Source of the DNA: Pelargonium x hortorum
Lineage: Eukaryota > Streptophyta > Magnoliopsida > Geraniales > Geraniaceae
Direction: 5' to 3'
NCBI GenBank assembly: GCA_036897525.1
Contig: JAYMTJ010000032.1
Coordinates: forward strand, 36,001-100,000
DNA: 64,000 bases
Below the pieces are notes generated by a model. It worked only from the letters and a program-made list of their open reading frames with translations. It had not been told where the DNA came from and did not search any database. A program made the position numbers and the translations under genes. Shown in pieces: positions 25,190 to 36,745 of this stretch. Numbering within the stretch: position 1 is the first letter of the stretch; every line of letters begins with the position of its first letter.

Positions 25190-25420
25190 TATACAGGATC
25201 CTGGTGATTTCCATTGACGCAAAGGAAGAGTTACCCTCAATCGGTGGGGCCTTAGGAAGTTAGACCATGAAATCTCTATTCTTATGTCTCATTCTTAGAT
25301 TAAATAGACATACCCTTCGATAGCTAAGAGTCTTAGTGTTCGGTTGACAGCTAAGATGAAAGGAATTAGAACAAGAGTATTGACTCCATTACCGTCACAG
25401 GAAGAACTAAGGCAATCTGT
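25190..25420 (+). repeat. repeat family R1, probable diverged copy
   Basis: CCTTAGGAAGTTAGACCATG followed by AAATCTCT (25250-25277) matches the middle of the R1 copy at 56305-56331 (CCTTAGAAGTATAGACCAT then AAATCCCT) with single-base gaps. Upstream the match is lost or interrupted by about 47 extra bases, and downstream it is weak. The following sequence is mildly C-rich, as after the other R1 copies. The assignment rests on about 28 aligned bases. Confidence 0.4.
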
Positions 25421-26640
25421 CTCTGTCAAATAGATCAGCTACACAGGCTATGGCTTGGTCCTCCTACTCTAGCTCTTGTGCTGACTGGTTCCTAGAGCTA
25501 CTACAGGTACAGAGATTGATTTTCATAAATAGAAAGGTAAAGTCTTATAACAACAGGTCATTTATGACTCTTAAAGTAAAGTGAATTTAACAATACCTAA
25601 TGAAAAGTACCTAACTAAAAATAAGCGCATCTGTTTCCCGCATTCTTTTTTTTTCATCTCTATAAAACAAGGGCCCTACAAGCTTCCTAGTACTAAGGCC
25701 TTAATACTAAAGTTTGGGTAAAGGATCAGTTGTTTTCTTTCTAAGATATAACTATTACTCTTTAAGGAGTGAATTTTTCCTGTAAGTGTCTTTCTAGCAA
25801 AAGCAAGTTTAATCTAAGCAATCCTTCTAATAATTAATTTATATATGATACAGGTGTCTATCTCAGCTCTGAAAGACTTTGTAGCTTGTAGCTAGGAAGG
25901 GTCACTTTAAGTTTTTTAGATATAAAACACCCACAGAACATATAAATTCTAGTAGAATGGCTTATTTGGAAACCCTTTTACGTCAAGTCAAATGCTGTTG
26001 ACATATTAAGAAATTGTAATCTTATATTACTCTCTATATTTACGATTATATCCGTCTTAAGCTTAAGAGTGTTCCAGTCAAGTAAATAGAGCCCATATTT
26101 CCTTAGTAGCTATCGTATAGCGGAAACCCTTTCTTTTTGTAATGAAAGAGCGGAAATGACACTCTATATCAGTCTTTCCAGGGTTTTCAGGGTTTTAGTT
26201 TAGAGGCTTTTAAGGAAATTCTTGGGTATTCCACGTTTTGAGATAGAACTTTTAATAGGTTTTACAACAAAATAAAGTATTCTCTTTTTATTTTAGGAAG
26301 CCGTAGTACATAGAAGGTTAGGAGTTTATTTTAATAACCTATATTAATTAGATGTAATTTAGTAATAGGTGCGCTTATGGGTACTTTTGGAAGCTCTTCT
26401 GTTTCGGTTATTTAGGCAAAAAATAGATATGTAAGATAAGGTACTAAGTTTTCGGGATGCAGCTCGTTACGTTAAGAGGCCTTGCAATATATGGGATATA
26501 CGAAGAGGGGTAGGAGCCCTCAAAAGGGGATCCTTGGAATACAAAAGTAGCAATACGGATATGAGGGAAGTTTTTTTTTGAGAGAATTTTACTTGTTATT
26601 TCTTAGAACAGTTTGTAGTTATAAAGTAAAACGTCTAAAA
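25421..26640. other. non-coding stretch between repeat blocks
   Basis: No frame reaches 60 codons. The sequence starts mildly C-rich (about 25.4-25.5 kb) and then becomes AT-rich. It carries GGGCCC at 25671-25676 and a T-run at 25645-25654. Nothing else was recognised. Confidence 0.75.
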
Positions 26641-27950
26641 ACTGGGAGCTAAAGCTAGGAATTATCCTATATTTCTTAAGTTAATAGGCTAGTTTCTCTA
26701 GACTGGGATTTTTCAGTCAGTCAGTCTACTAAAAATAGAAATGAATATAGCTGCTTGAGAGGTTCTAAGAATTAAAGGTTTGACAAATAATGAGTATAGA
26801 ACTGAGTCTAGGTTTTACAAGAGAAAAGGAACTTGTCAGGGAAGTTTTCAATTTTCAAAAGGAGAGGGCAAGGCCTAGAAATCAAAGAAGGACAAGGGCA
26901 AATAGTACATAGCGTTAAGGAGTATCTGTGTTCTGTCTTTTTTTACTGTAAAGTACAAGTTTTCGCTAATTATTAAGTTGAAGTCCCCAATCTACAAAGG
27001 AAATAAGAGTATAAACGCTAGGATTTTCTAGGAGACACGTATTAAGCTCCTAAGACTCATAATAAGAAGGCTATAAAGAATCCGAGTATGATCCAGAGAG
27101 TGTAGCGCATAAGCATAGTGATTCCTTATAGGGTAAGAGTTAGTACAATTAGAGTATAGTTTACAGGTCTGAAGAGTCAGGCTTTCAAGAGAGTTACTAT
27201 TTCTCAAGAAAGGTATAGCGCTTGAGATAGGTATGAATAAGAGTATCTTAGCCTTTGTCGAAAAGTCTTTAAGGGGGAGTTTTTGGGGCGGGTATAGGGG
27301 AGCCTTCTAGGAACCCTGAGTAATAAATATATAAAATAGAAATTGGCTTCAGAAAGGGCTTTTTTCGTGGTATGCAAATAAGAGTAAATCCACGGGTTTT
27401 CTTTCATAAGGTTTTGGGAATTTTAATAAGGAGGACTAAAACGTTGTTAATAGTTAATAATCCATTTTGAGTAGGGTTTTACAGGCAAGTGAGTCGTTGG
27501 AATACAACCTTTCTTTTAGAATTATAGGAATGAAAAGTAGATCAGTTTCATGAGTCAAATCTTTTAGAAGCCGGGTAGCAGTTAACGTATAGAGGAGTTG
27601 GTAAGGTACGTATTTCAAACAAGTTTGCCTTCAATTTCGAATAGAGAGACTTCCGCAGGGACAGGGCAAGGAATTGGTTAACCAAGGAAAAGGGCGGATC
27701 TAAGTCTAAAATAGAAAGGTTTTGTTACAGACCTAAAAAGTATGGCATAAGAAAGGTATGAAGGTTTAGAAGAGAGGCATGCTTGTGTTCCTAGTTTGGG
27801 GTTTTATAGGAAATTAGAATGATAGAGTCTTTTGCAGGTATTCCAGATCGAGTAAATTGTAATTACAGTAAAAGCATTTAGGAGTATAAAGAAAGAACCA
27901 AAGTAATTTGCTTGCGGTAAGACGCTAGGAATATTAGTGAGGGCAAGCTA
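26640..27950 (-). repeat. G-rich (+ strand) skewed block carrying repeat R2
   Basis: The + strand is purine- and G-rich. In 26821-26940 I count 36 G against 15 C. The block begins with repeat R2 (listed separately) and a (CAGT)3 run at 26714-26725. A 67-codon minus-strand frame (27204-27407) has no recognisable similarity. The skew mirrors the tail of R1 read from the opposite strand, so the block is probably an ancient repeat in inverted orientation. Borders are approximate. Confidence 0.4.
26748..26880 (+). repeat. dispersed repeat R2, copy 1
   Basis: TAGCTGCTTGAGAGGTTCT (26748-26766) is identical to 57641-57659. AGTCTAGGTTTT follows 57 bases after the first position here and 58 bases after it in the other copy. 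A looser purine-rich match (GGAGAGGGCAAG against GGGAGAGAGCAAG) follows in both. The paired blocks at matched spacing make common descent much more likely than chance. No coding potential is visible in either copy. Confidence 0.65.
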
Positions 27951-29600
27951 GCTTTTTTTTTTCTCTTTCTAATCTAATCCTCGAGTAGTCAGTCACAAGG
28001 AAATAGAAAATAAGGGGTAGGTAAATGCCTCAGTTAAGCGAGTAGCTCTTTACTTCATCAGTAAATCACTTATATACACAAAGGATTTAGATTCCGTCTT
28101 TCATACTTATAGTAACTCGAATCCAGTCAAATAGTAAATAGACTAAAATAAAAGCTCAGGCAAGAGTTGACCTACTTTTCAATCTACAAATTGAACTTTA
28201 CTCTTTATTACGGGGTGTTTGTAACTCAGCCTTGCTTTTTTTGCAGGATAAAATAATTATTCCAAGGGGACGACTCCTATATGATATGACAGGGAAGCGG
28301 GTCGTAATTTTAAGTAGACTCAAGGAAGGTGCCAATCCTTAAGGGTGCTTTTATTTAAAATAAAGTAGTAACAAGTGTTATACGAGTTTCTTCAAGTGTG
28401 GTAGTATGTTATAGAAGGGCAAATCTCTCACAAATTCAATTACGGGTTCCTTGGGCAGTACTTTTTTGAATATCTTGCGCAGAAGTATATAGAATTTCCG
28501 CATCAAAGTTATAGCCCTTGGCTTTTGAGTCGATAGAGATTTTCGGCGTAACAAGGCTCTGACAAAGACACTTTTCCTATTCCACTGGGATATATCTGGG
28601 CTTTCATTGTATAGTAAGTTATTAAGTTATTCAAAAAATATTTACGTTTCTAGCTGTGAATTGTACGCCTCCTTGTAGAGTTCTAAACTAAATGTCAGCG
28701 GGCCCCTATGAGTTTTTTTTCTCTTTAACACCAATAAAGGGTTCTCTAGTTTTACCCTTTATTTGATTTGACTTGAACTATAATACACGACTCCCGCTTA
28801 AGATAAAGTATTTTGCCTCAGTAGGCATCTTATGGAACTCTGTATTAGCCTGAGAAAATAGACACATAATTTGGGCGATCACAAGGAGGAGTTTCTTCTT
28901 TAATCTAAGTATAAAACTTTCTTTTTGCTTATTTCTATAGAAATTCTTATGCAAAATTAGGGGCTTTAATATTATGCAGTTACTCGGTGTCGGGCTCTTT
29001 CTATTTACCTATAGGTATCTCCTGTTTTTTTGGTTAACTCCTTATTATTTCAATTACGGAGGAGTCCCAGGTTTGCAGTGGGTATTAAAAAATAAAGATG
29101 TTATTATCAGATACTTCCAATCTATAAACGAAACGATGCTAGTAGATTTGGGTTTTTGGGAACCCCTTTGAGTATATAACAAGGTGTGAGGCAGCTTTTC
29201 AAAATGGTTAAAGAATGTCTTTAGTGGAGTACTTATTAAAATTAAGATATCTATAAAATAAAGGAAGCGAATCGGGTTTATTTACTAAAAAAACGAAATC
29301 GGAAAAGTCCTGAGCAGTAACCTACAGTTCTCTCCTAAAAGGCTACCTCCCAAGTACTTAACTTATAGGGCGCCCTTTTTTTATATTAGCCCTGACACTA
29401 CAATAACACGAGGGATCTGAGTCCCTTATTATATTACTTATTATAGTTTTTGCTATATATATATTTGATCCACAAAAGAGTTACAGTCTTACAAGCACAA
29501 GCAACAGAAGGATTAATACAATCGGTAAGAATTATATGACATTGCCGGCAAAGGAGGAAATTTTCATAGATTCTTGTCTTTGTGTTCTAATGCTTTCTAA
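27951..29600. other. non-coding stretch
   Basis: A 65-codon frame at 28974-29171 is hydrophobic and aromatic but matches no family I know. GGGCCC lies at 28700-28705 and a TA run at about 29454-29464. A ten-base match to the 3' end of small-subunit rRNA near 28545 was judged chance (see rejected items). Confidence 0.75.
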
Positions 29601-30850
29601 CTAAGGAACCCTTTAGCAGTTGCAGTTGCTAGAGAATCCCCTTCTTTTTTGAAAAAAAAAACCTTGACTACTTAAAGTCTAAGGAACACTGTTTTAAAGC
29701 CTTATAGAATAAGTGAAATGCTATATATCCAAAATGAAACGCCCTAAAATCAAAGCTCAATTCCCTTCCCAGTTTAGGGTATAAAACAAAGAGTCTGTCT
29801 TAGAAAATCGAATACGAGTGCAACTTCAAAAAAAGAATTAGTAAATCTATGACCTTAAATCCCGAACTTTAAATATGCCTTGGGCTAAATTCAAAGAGGT
29901 ACTTTATTCTATTCGTGCGCAATAAGACGAGTCTATACCTTCACGTATGCTTTATATACTGCATTTTCGGTTTTCTTGAACTAAAATGAAAGATATAGAT
30001 ATAAAAAACTCCTGTTAGGATCTCTGTTTGAACGAGTTAAACTTGAGCTTTTAGATTGATTGTACGGGCCTCGCAAAGTATTTTAGAACACTCAAATTTC
30101 TTAAGTAAGTTTAAGCCTTCCAGTAAAGCTGCAGGAATTCTTCTAATTTCAACCACTCAAGTATTTCCCAGCTATATTAGTAAATATTAAATAAACCAGC
30201 TGCTAAAACTTGCTAAGCTCAAAACCGGGAATGATACTGCAAAACAGAATTCTAATTAAAAGCACTTCCATTAAAAGAAACTACCAAAATGTCAGAGACT
30301 CTTCTAAACTAACACTTTATCTTTATAAGGGTCTTCACTAACCTGAAAAAAATGTACCTTAGGAAATTCCCCTCCTCTGAAACCTATACTGGAAACTCTT
30401 TCATACTCAAAATCTAAAAAACCTCATTTTCTTAAGACCTGTAACCAACTTACTTCTTTGTACCTTTTTAGATGAGCTAGACTTCTCTTTTGTAGGAAAC
30501 TAATACCTGGCAAAAAGACCTAAGCCTCTCTTTCAATTTAGAATCCCTGCTTAAAACTTAAGATCCAGAATAGAATGAATATGGGGGTTTAAGAAGCATC
30601 CCGAGTCAAAATATCCAACCGGAGTAGGTACAAATTAGAAAAAGACTCTGTCTGACCCTTTCCATGTGCTAGAATTCCAGTGCTCAGATCAGAAAGGTTG
30701 TTACCATTTCACTCATTTCATCTTTCCCATATTATTGCAATTCTTTACAAGCTGTCCTTTGAGCCTTTAACCAAGAAAATGTAGGATTTACCCTACTTTA
30801 ATTGTAGATATAGGCCTCAGCCCTTAACATAGTTTTATAGAATTCCTTTT
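29600..30850 (+). repeat. C-rich (+ strand) skewed block with R3 motif pair
   Basis: In 30241-30540 I count about 68 C against 30 G on the + strand, the opposite bias to 26.65-27.95 kb. The block contains GGAATGATACTGCA (30228-30241) and AAAAGCACTT (30258-30267), a pair repeated at 55405-55440. No frame of 60 codons or more lies inside. The composition matches the C/A-rich tail that follows R1 copies, so this is probably a tail of the same or a related repeat. Borders are approximate. Confidence 0.4.
30228..30267 (+). repeat. repeat R3 motif pair, copy 1
   Basis: GGAATGATACTGCA and AAAAGCACTTCC occur 30 bases apart (start to start). The second copy at 55405 has them 26 bases apart. Both copies sit in C-rich skewed blocks. 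Two long exact words at nearly the same spacing point to homology. AAAAGCACTT also occurs alone at 57073-57082, just after an R1 head. Confidence 0.55.
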
Positions 30851-33800
30851 ATCTACTGTCCTAGAGAGTTTTAGATTTACACTTGCTTCGAAGCATTAGT
30901 TCCTGATTTTCTGTAGTTCGAAAAGCCCTGTTCGGGGATTTTTTAAGGGTTGGGAAAAAAGGGATTGTGTTAGATTTCTTAGGTGTCTTGGGTTTAGAGG
31001 AAATCTCTGATATAAACTATAAAATAAGGAGGGCATTCAGAAAAAAAAAAAGGAGACAACTTATATATTATATTAAAGTGGAGGCTCCCTTATTTATGTT
31101 GCTTAAGTCTTTGCTCTTAGAAGTGAGTGTGTTCCTATTTACATACTATATCTCCTCAAAAGCAGCTGTACTAAAACTAAGTTGACTCATTATACTAGCA
31201 GGGGGTTTGACTTTTGTGCTCGTATTGAATTAGTTTTCCAAGTCAACTGGCAAGACTCCTAGATTCACCATTGATTTTTAGTTAAGATTAAGAAGTTCAC
31301 AATCTCATAATTTCCCAGTAAGACAATTTATTTAATCTATTTAATAATAGTATCTAAAAGTGGGAGCACGGGGTTTATAAATTAAGGCTTTTCATAAAAA
31401 GAAGAACCCCTTGTAATTATAAGCGCTCGTTTGTAACAGAATTGGTAGGTTCAAACCCAATGAATACAAAGCTAAAGAAAGGAATTCCTTTTGGGTAAAC
31501 CTAGATTTGGCTAACTGAGAAAAAGAGTTAACTATAAAAGGCTTCAGATAGTAAGGGTCGTGATATACAGAACTATGGACTCCTTCCCCTTTTTAAAAAG
31601 AAACAAGGACTCTTAAAAGGCACCTGGGTCAGATATTGCTACAGCACTTTTCCTTTAGGTTAGGTGCACACTCTATAACGAACTCTTTAAAAGAAATTTT
31701 ATATCGGTAAGTACTAGTATAGTAGCTCGCTAATTAAGAAATTACATAGAAATAATGTAGCTTTATGAAATACGATATTGATAAAACAATATCCCTAAGC
31801 CAGCCTCCAGTAAAGATGCTTAAGAAGGCTTCGGCTTGAATAAAAGATATATATATAATTCATATATAGATTACTCGTGGGAGTTGTTAAAACTACATAA
31901 AATTAGAAAATCTACTTAATATAAGAGTCTTTATATTCCCTGAAATCAAAAACAAAGTGAATATAAGCTGCACTTAATATCATAGCACTAGCTGCTAGCC
32001 ACTAGACTACACAAGAACTAAGTAGATATCTTAAACTTTTGGAGTTAGACATAACTCTATTCCTAAAAGCAGAAAATAGTAGAATAGCTAGCATGTAGAA
32101 AACTGCGATCATAATCATAAGGAATTCACATAAGAGATGCCGTGGTGTATTCTTCTTCCCCGGAGTTCTCATATGTATGGGTCCCGCATACTCTAGCATA
32201 CAAGTGGGTATGACGAGGGCGTTAATATAACAAAACAAAGGGAGATACATAGGTAACGGGTAAGGAATAAAGGTAGAAGAATGCGGGTGCCTAGGAGCGG
32301 GGACATAAGAAGCTGAAAAAATTCTTTTTAATTTGAAATCTTTAGTCTTGATTTGATGGTTTATCCTTTATTACTAGACTAGTGATTTGAAAGGGTCGGA
32401 TCCGAACTTTTACATCTCATGTCCAAAAACGGCACACCGCGAATGCATTTTTTTGTACTACAAGTTAAGATTTTCTTAGATACCTTATTTTGACTCACGG
32501 GTCAGATAACGTCTTTTAGATGCTGATATTTGTTTGTTACTCCTTCATAAGCTTGCTTTTTTCTTGATTTCAATTTTCTTGCAATTAAAGCTAAAACTCT
32601 TAACTAAAGTTGAACTCCTTTAGCTTCTTTAATTAAATAAATGCTGTGTTAATCCTAGTTGAACTTAGAGGGATTCCTCTTTTTTTTTTTCTTATGCTAC
32701 CCAAACCTTCTAAGTTCTTGTATTCTTGTTCTGTATGCGTATCTTACTCTTCTGTATCATATCATACCTAGCATAATCTTAACAGCAATTAGACCTCTCC
32801 TTCTCAGTTTTAATAGCTTAGCTACACGAATTTCCATTTCATTTCTTGTAGTTAGTAGACTTACCCAGAAAATGACTGTCCCAAATTAGGGACTCTCTAA
32901 ACAAAATGAGTAGCTCAAAACCTCACCAATCCTGGCAATTGCCTTCTAAAGTCTTGCCTTGGATTTACTATATTCATTCTAATTTATTGCTTTATTTCCA
33001 AAAGCCCTGGAAGAAAAAAGCAAATAGACTCCGGGCTTTCAAATTCCTTAAAATAGTAAAGATCCCTGTTTAGAGGCTTCTTTGTAATAAAATAAAAGTA
33101 AGAAGTTTGAAAGTACGCTTAACCCATTCTATAGGGAATAAAAAAGAAGTCGAGTAGATTCTTGGAAAAGTTAAAAAAAACTTTTTAGTGAGCCTAACCG
33201 TATTGAAGAGAATTTCTTTAAAAAAATACGGGTTTTGTGGACGGACCTTTCTTTAAAGGAGTAAAACTTATTAGTTGACTGACTTCAGACGGAAGTTAAA
33301 TGAAATTATAAGACTAAAAAAAACCACTGCACTAGAATTCGCTTAGCCGATGTGTAATTAAAAAAGAACTCAAAGTAGCACAAAACAAAAGCTTTAATAT
33401 CCTATAATTGAATATACTTGTTCAAAGACTAACCCAACAGCATTAACCTAAATCACCCGTTTTTTGCAGGGTATACTCTAGTCTAAGGAAAGGACTAACT
33501 TGCATTTTTAGAAAATCTGGCGTCACTCGCAAGGATCCTAAAGCCAACAAACAGGAGTAAACCCCTACAGTCTTTTATTATAGTATTGGAGAAGTAAGTC
33601 CCTTTACAATACAAGGTGTTTAAAGTCTCTAATTTAATTAAGGGACGTGCGGCTGCAGATTCCCCTTTTTGCTTACCGGCGTTTTCCTAATCTATCTATA
33701 TTAGGGTGTTTACTATAATCGGCGGAAGAACTTATTTTATTTACTTCACAAAAGAATATATTGTCATAAGCGTTATATCAAGCTAAGGGGACTTAAAGTG

Positions 33801-36200
33801 AAGAATAACCAAAAGGCTTCCAGAAGTCGTTGAAGCTTTTCGACCAAAGCTTAAAGGTTTAGGGGTTTCCTATTAGAATCCAGAAATAGAAAATAAGTAA
33901 AGCTAGAGTTACTCTTTCTTTACTTGTTAGAATACTTAGGGATATCCCATGGGATTTACTATACAAGAACTCTTTCCCTAACCAGGGTCTGCAAGAAAGC
34001 TAATACCACAAAGAGTTCTGTTTCTTCAGATTGAGTATCCTAAAGCGTAGAATATAAAAAAACTTTCCATTAGACAGACTTCTGGACCTAAAATGGATCT
34101 AAAAATTATACCTTCAATATCTCGAATCAAGGAACCTCATCCTTATATCTTGCACACACTATTAAGACGGTACATTACTTTGCAGTCAGTATAATAGTAG
34201 AACACATGCCCAGCGAATGCTGTGTTATTCCCATCTAGTAAGGTTTATCCTGAAGAGAGGACTATACACAGCAGTTCTAGGAAGCGCGGGTTCTAATGTT
34301 CCTTTTATAAGTATGGATGGATGCCGGATGGCTTTGAGTAATTAAACATGGATATCCGAGAAGTTCGTTAGAAATATGTCACAACATAAAGGAAAAGAAC
34401 TTTTCGAGAGTTAAAAAAGAAATCTGAGTACATGCTCTTCCTGGAGAATTAGAAGCACCCTATCTACACTCGAGGAGTTTTATCTGAGATGCTGTAAAGC
34501 GGGCCTTTTTTGACAAGGTAGTTGTTTTTTTCGCAGAACCTTTTATTTAGAACCTCACTAATAAAATGAAACTTCTAAAAAGCTTTTAAGTGTTAGGGTT
34601 CCCTCAGGCTTATCATATATAGAGAGTCCTTAAGTATTTCAGAATTTCCCTGTAATTTAATCGAGTTGTACAAAGGCATATAGGCATTGGCTATACCTGA
34701 TCTTTAGTTGAAGAAGACTTCAAGTATATATTGACTTGTAATTATAGACCAAAGTTAGAAGGAAAGGAGATCCTATATTCAACGTTGCATTTTTCTCATG
34801 TCTTTGAGCTGCTCTGTTTCCTTTTATTTAGGCCCATAGAAAGTATACTCGCTTATAGTTTTTTATAAATCTTTATTTCAATTTGGTGCCGAAATAGGTC
34901 TAAAATCTTGTAAGAGAAGACCTTTATTTCGAATTCTATAAAACGGGGAACTGCTGGCTTGAACTTAAACTTACTATAACAAATTGCATTCTTTTATACT
35001 TATATAGAATTATTCCTTGAAGACTAGAAAAGGAGTTATAGAGTCAGAGTCCCGGCTGTATTTAAAGTCAAATTATAGAGTTCTAGTCTTTTTTTCGTGA
35101 TGAAGCTTTGCTACGAAGATCCCCACTCGTATAGAACCTAAGTCAAAATACACCAAACAGGACAACTCCGGAAACCAACCCTATATCTATCTGGCATATA
35201 AAGTGCTTATATTATAAAAGAGTATTAAATCTATAGGGATTCCGGGAATTGGCAAGTTTGTATGTAGATCAATAGCAACAACTATAATAAATATGTTTTT
35301 TTTAACTACTTTAATTTTTAATTTAAGTTAGTTACGAAATTGAAGAGTAATTCTAGGTTGCGCGACTTATAAAATTGAATTTGTTCAACTTATATATCGA
35401 AGGTGCTTTATTACTACCAGGGGATTCTAACAAAAAAAAGATAAGGAAAATCCCTCTTTTAACATACTTAAATAGCACTCGTACTCTACTTTGCAGTCCC
35501 ATATTATCTGTTTTGTTTAAGATAAGAAGCTCCGTGGGTCCTGGTTTTTTTTTGAACTTATATGATTGTAAAAGATATTATTCTTAACATATTACTTTGT
35601 ATTAAATAAACATATACCAAAAAACTAAAATTAGATTAGAATAATTTGTTAAAACTTATCTGGAAACCTAAAGCTAGAAATATTCAAAGAGGAGTCCCTA
35701 TAAGAATGCTCCAGGTGTGGATAGACCTTTTTTCAAGTTGAACACTAATTCTCTATCAGGTGATATTGCTAGATAATCTAATAAGTTTCGTTGGAAAGCA
35801 GATTAAACTAAAAGTTTTTTTTAGCGAGTACGGGATATCTTAAAAGCTTGCATATCCTGCAACTGAAATGAAAGGATGAAACTCTTCCGGGATCCCTTTG
35901 CGGAAGCAATTATTTTGAGTAAAGATAACAAAAAGAGTAAACCGTAATTACCCGTTTATTAGCATCTGCATTTGTTGACATTGGCTTTATTTATATGTAA
36001 ACAAAAATTCCTATTATGTATACTACCCTTATTCTGGGAAATTGTCGTCTACCTTAGAATTAGAAGATAAAAAACTTATCTACTACTTAAGAGTCCCTTA
36101 TTAAACGATTTTTTTAGAGAAACTACTCCGTGACAGTGTCCATTTCAAATAGCTAGATTAAGACAGAATTAGTTTATAATGCAATCACTTCTACAATACT
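30851..36200. other. non-coding AT-rich stretch
   Basis: Frames of 70-82 codons occur at 30967-31185 (+), 32002-32250 (-), 32659-32889 (+) and 35375-35587 (+). The two near 32 kb encode hydrophobic stretches but resemble no membrane-protein family I recognise. The 14-bp palindrome AAAGGAATTCCTTT is at 31478-31491, an AT run at 31847-31857 and GGGATCCC at 35889-35896. No RNA gene, promoter or mobile element was recognised. Confidence 0.75.
31478..31491. repeat. 14-bp perfect palindrome
   Basis: AAAGGAATTCCTTT is the longest clean example of the GGAATTCC type that recurs through the window. A palindrome of this length is expected a few times by chance in 64 kb. Its value is as the clearest member of the family. 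Confidence 0.6.
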
Positions 36201-36299
36201 AAATGACTAGGAATTACTTATTCCGGGTCCTGGGGAGTGTATTTACCGTCTTTCCCTTACTGGGAAGATGCAAATCTGGTACTTCTCCGTTGAGAGCTG

Positions 36300-36745
36300 A
36301 CTTCTTCCTTGTGGGATCGGTAACTACCTTGGGACAGGGAATTACTCTCTCTGAACCGAATGGACTTCCACTCTCACGAGTTTCCTAGCAGTATAGTAAG
36401 AGGAATACATATCTCAATTGCTAACACAGAAGGAGAATGACTTTAGCTTGTACCTGGATAGCTTAACCAGTTTCCTCTCAAATGATGGTAATCACTAACT
36501 CTCAACTAGGGAATTCCTATACTAAACATGGAAAGCCTTTGTAACTCAAACGGAAGGAGCACCTATGCCAAGTACCGAAAACTAAGGGTGTACCTATCTC
36601 AAACAAAGGTAGGTGATTACTCAGCCTAAGGGTTGCAGACTGTAAGTGGAGTTCCTCTCTCTAAACCAAGGTATTCCTATCTCCTAAACCGAAACTGGGA
36701 GTTGACAGCACAGCACAGTACTGAACTAAAGGGTCCTATCCTTAA
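36300..36745 (+). repeat. cluster of diverged ~25-bp repeats with GG...CC cores
   Basis: The region is richer in G and C than its surroundings and repeats a module close to AACTAAGGG-n-CCTATCTC-AAAC. Copies start at 36504 (core GGGAATTCC), 36545 (GGAGCACC), 36578 (GGGTGTACC), 36663 (GGTATTCC) and 36723 (GGGTCC). CTCTCTCTGAACCGA near 36340 and CTCTCTCTAAACCAA near 36655 extend the similarity. Spacing is irregular, at about 33-85 bases. A 61-codon frame crosses the start (36203-36388) but the repeats do not keep a reading frame. Confidence 0.5.

Larger units (their letters stand above)
20001..25190. other. non-coding AT-rich stretch
   Basis: The only frame of note is 69 codons on the minus strand (20495-20704), with no recognisable similarity. 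Small structures are CCCTAGGG at 20569-20576, a C-run/G-run hairpin at 21800-21818, an AT-only low-complexity patch at about 22114-22144 and an exact 16-bp tandem duplication at 24190-24221. Part of the region (about 21.4-21.8 and 24.6-25.2 kb) is visibly richer in G and C than its surroundings. No gene, promoter or RNA was recognised. Confidence 0.75.

Noticed and set aside
28540-28560. CGTAACAAGG, matching the 3' end core of small-subunit rRNA
   Set aside because: Only ten bases match and the flanks do not. GTAACAAGG also occurs at 42056, so matches of this size are at chance level when many rRNA cores are considered.
32002-32889. Hydrophobic frames of 82 and 76 codons
   Set aside because: Hydrophobic composition follows from AT-rich codons. 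There is no recognisable family, no conserved neighbours, and the lengths are within chance.
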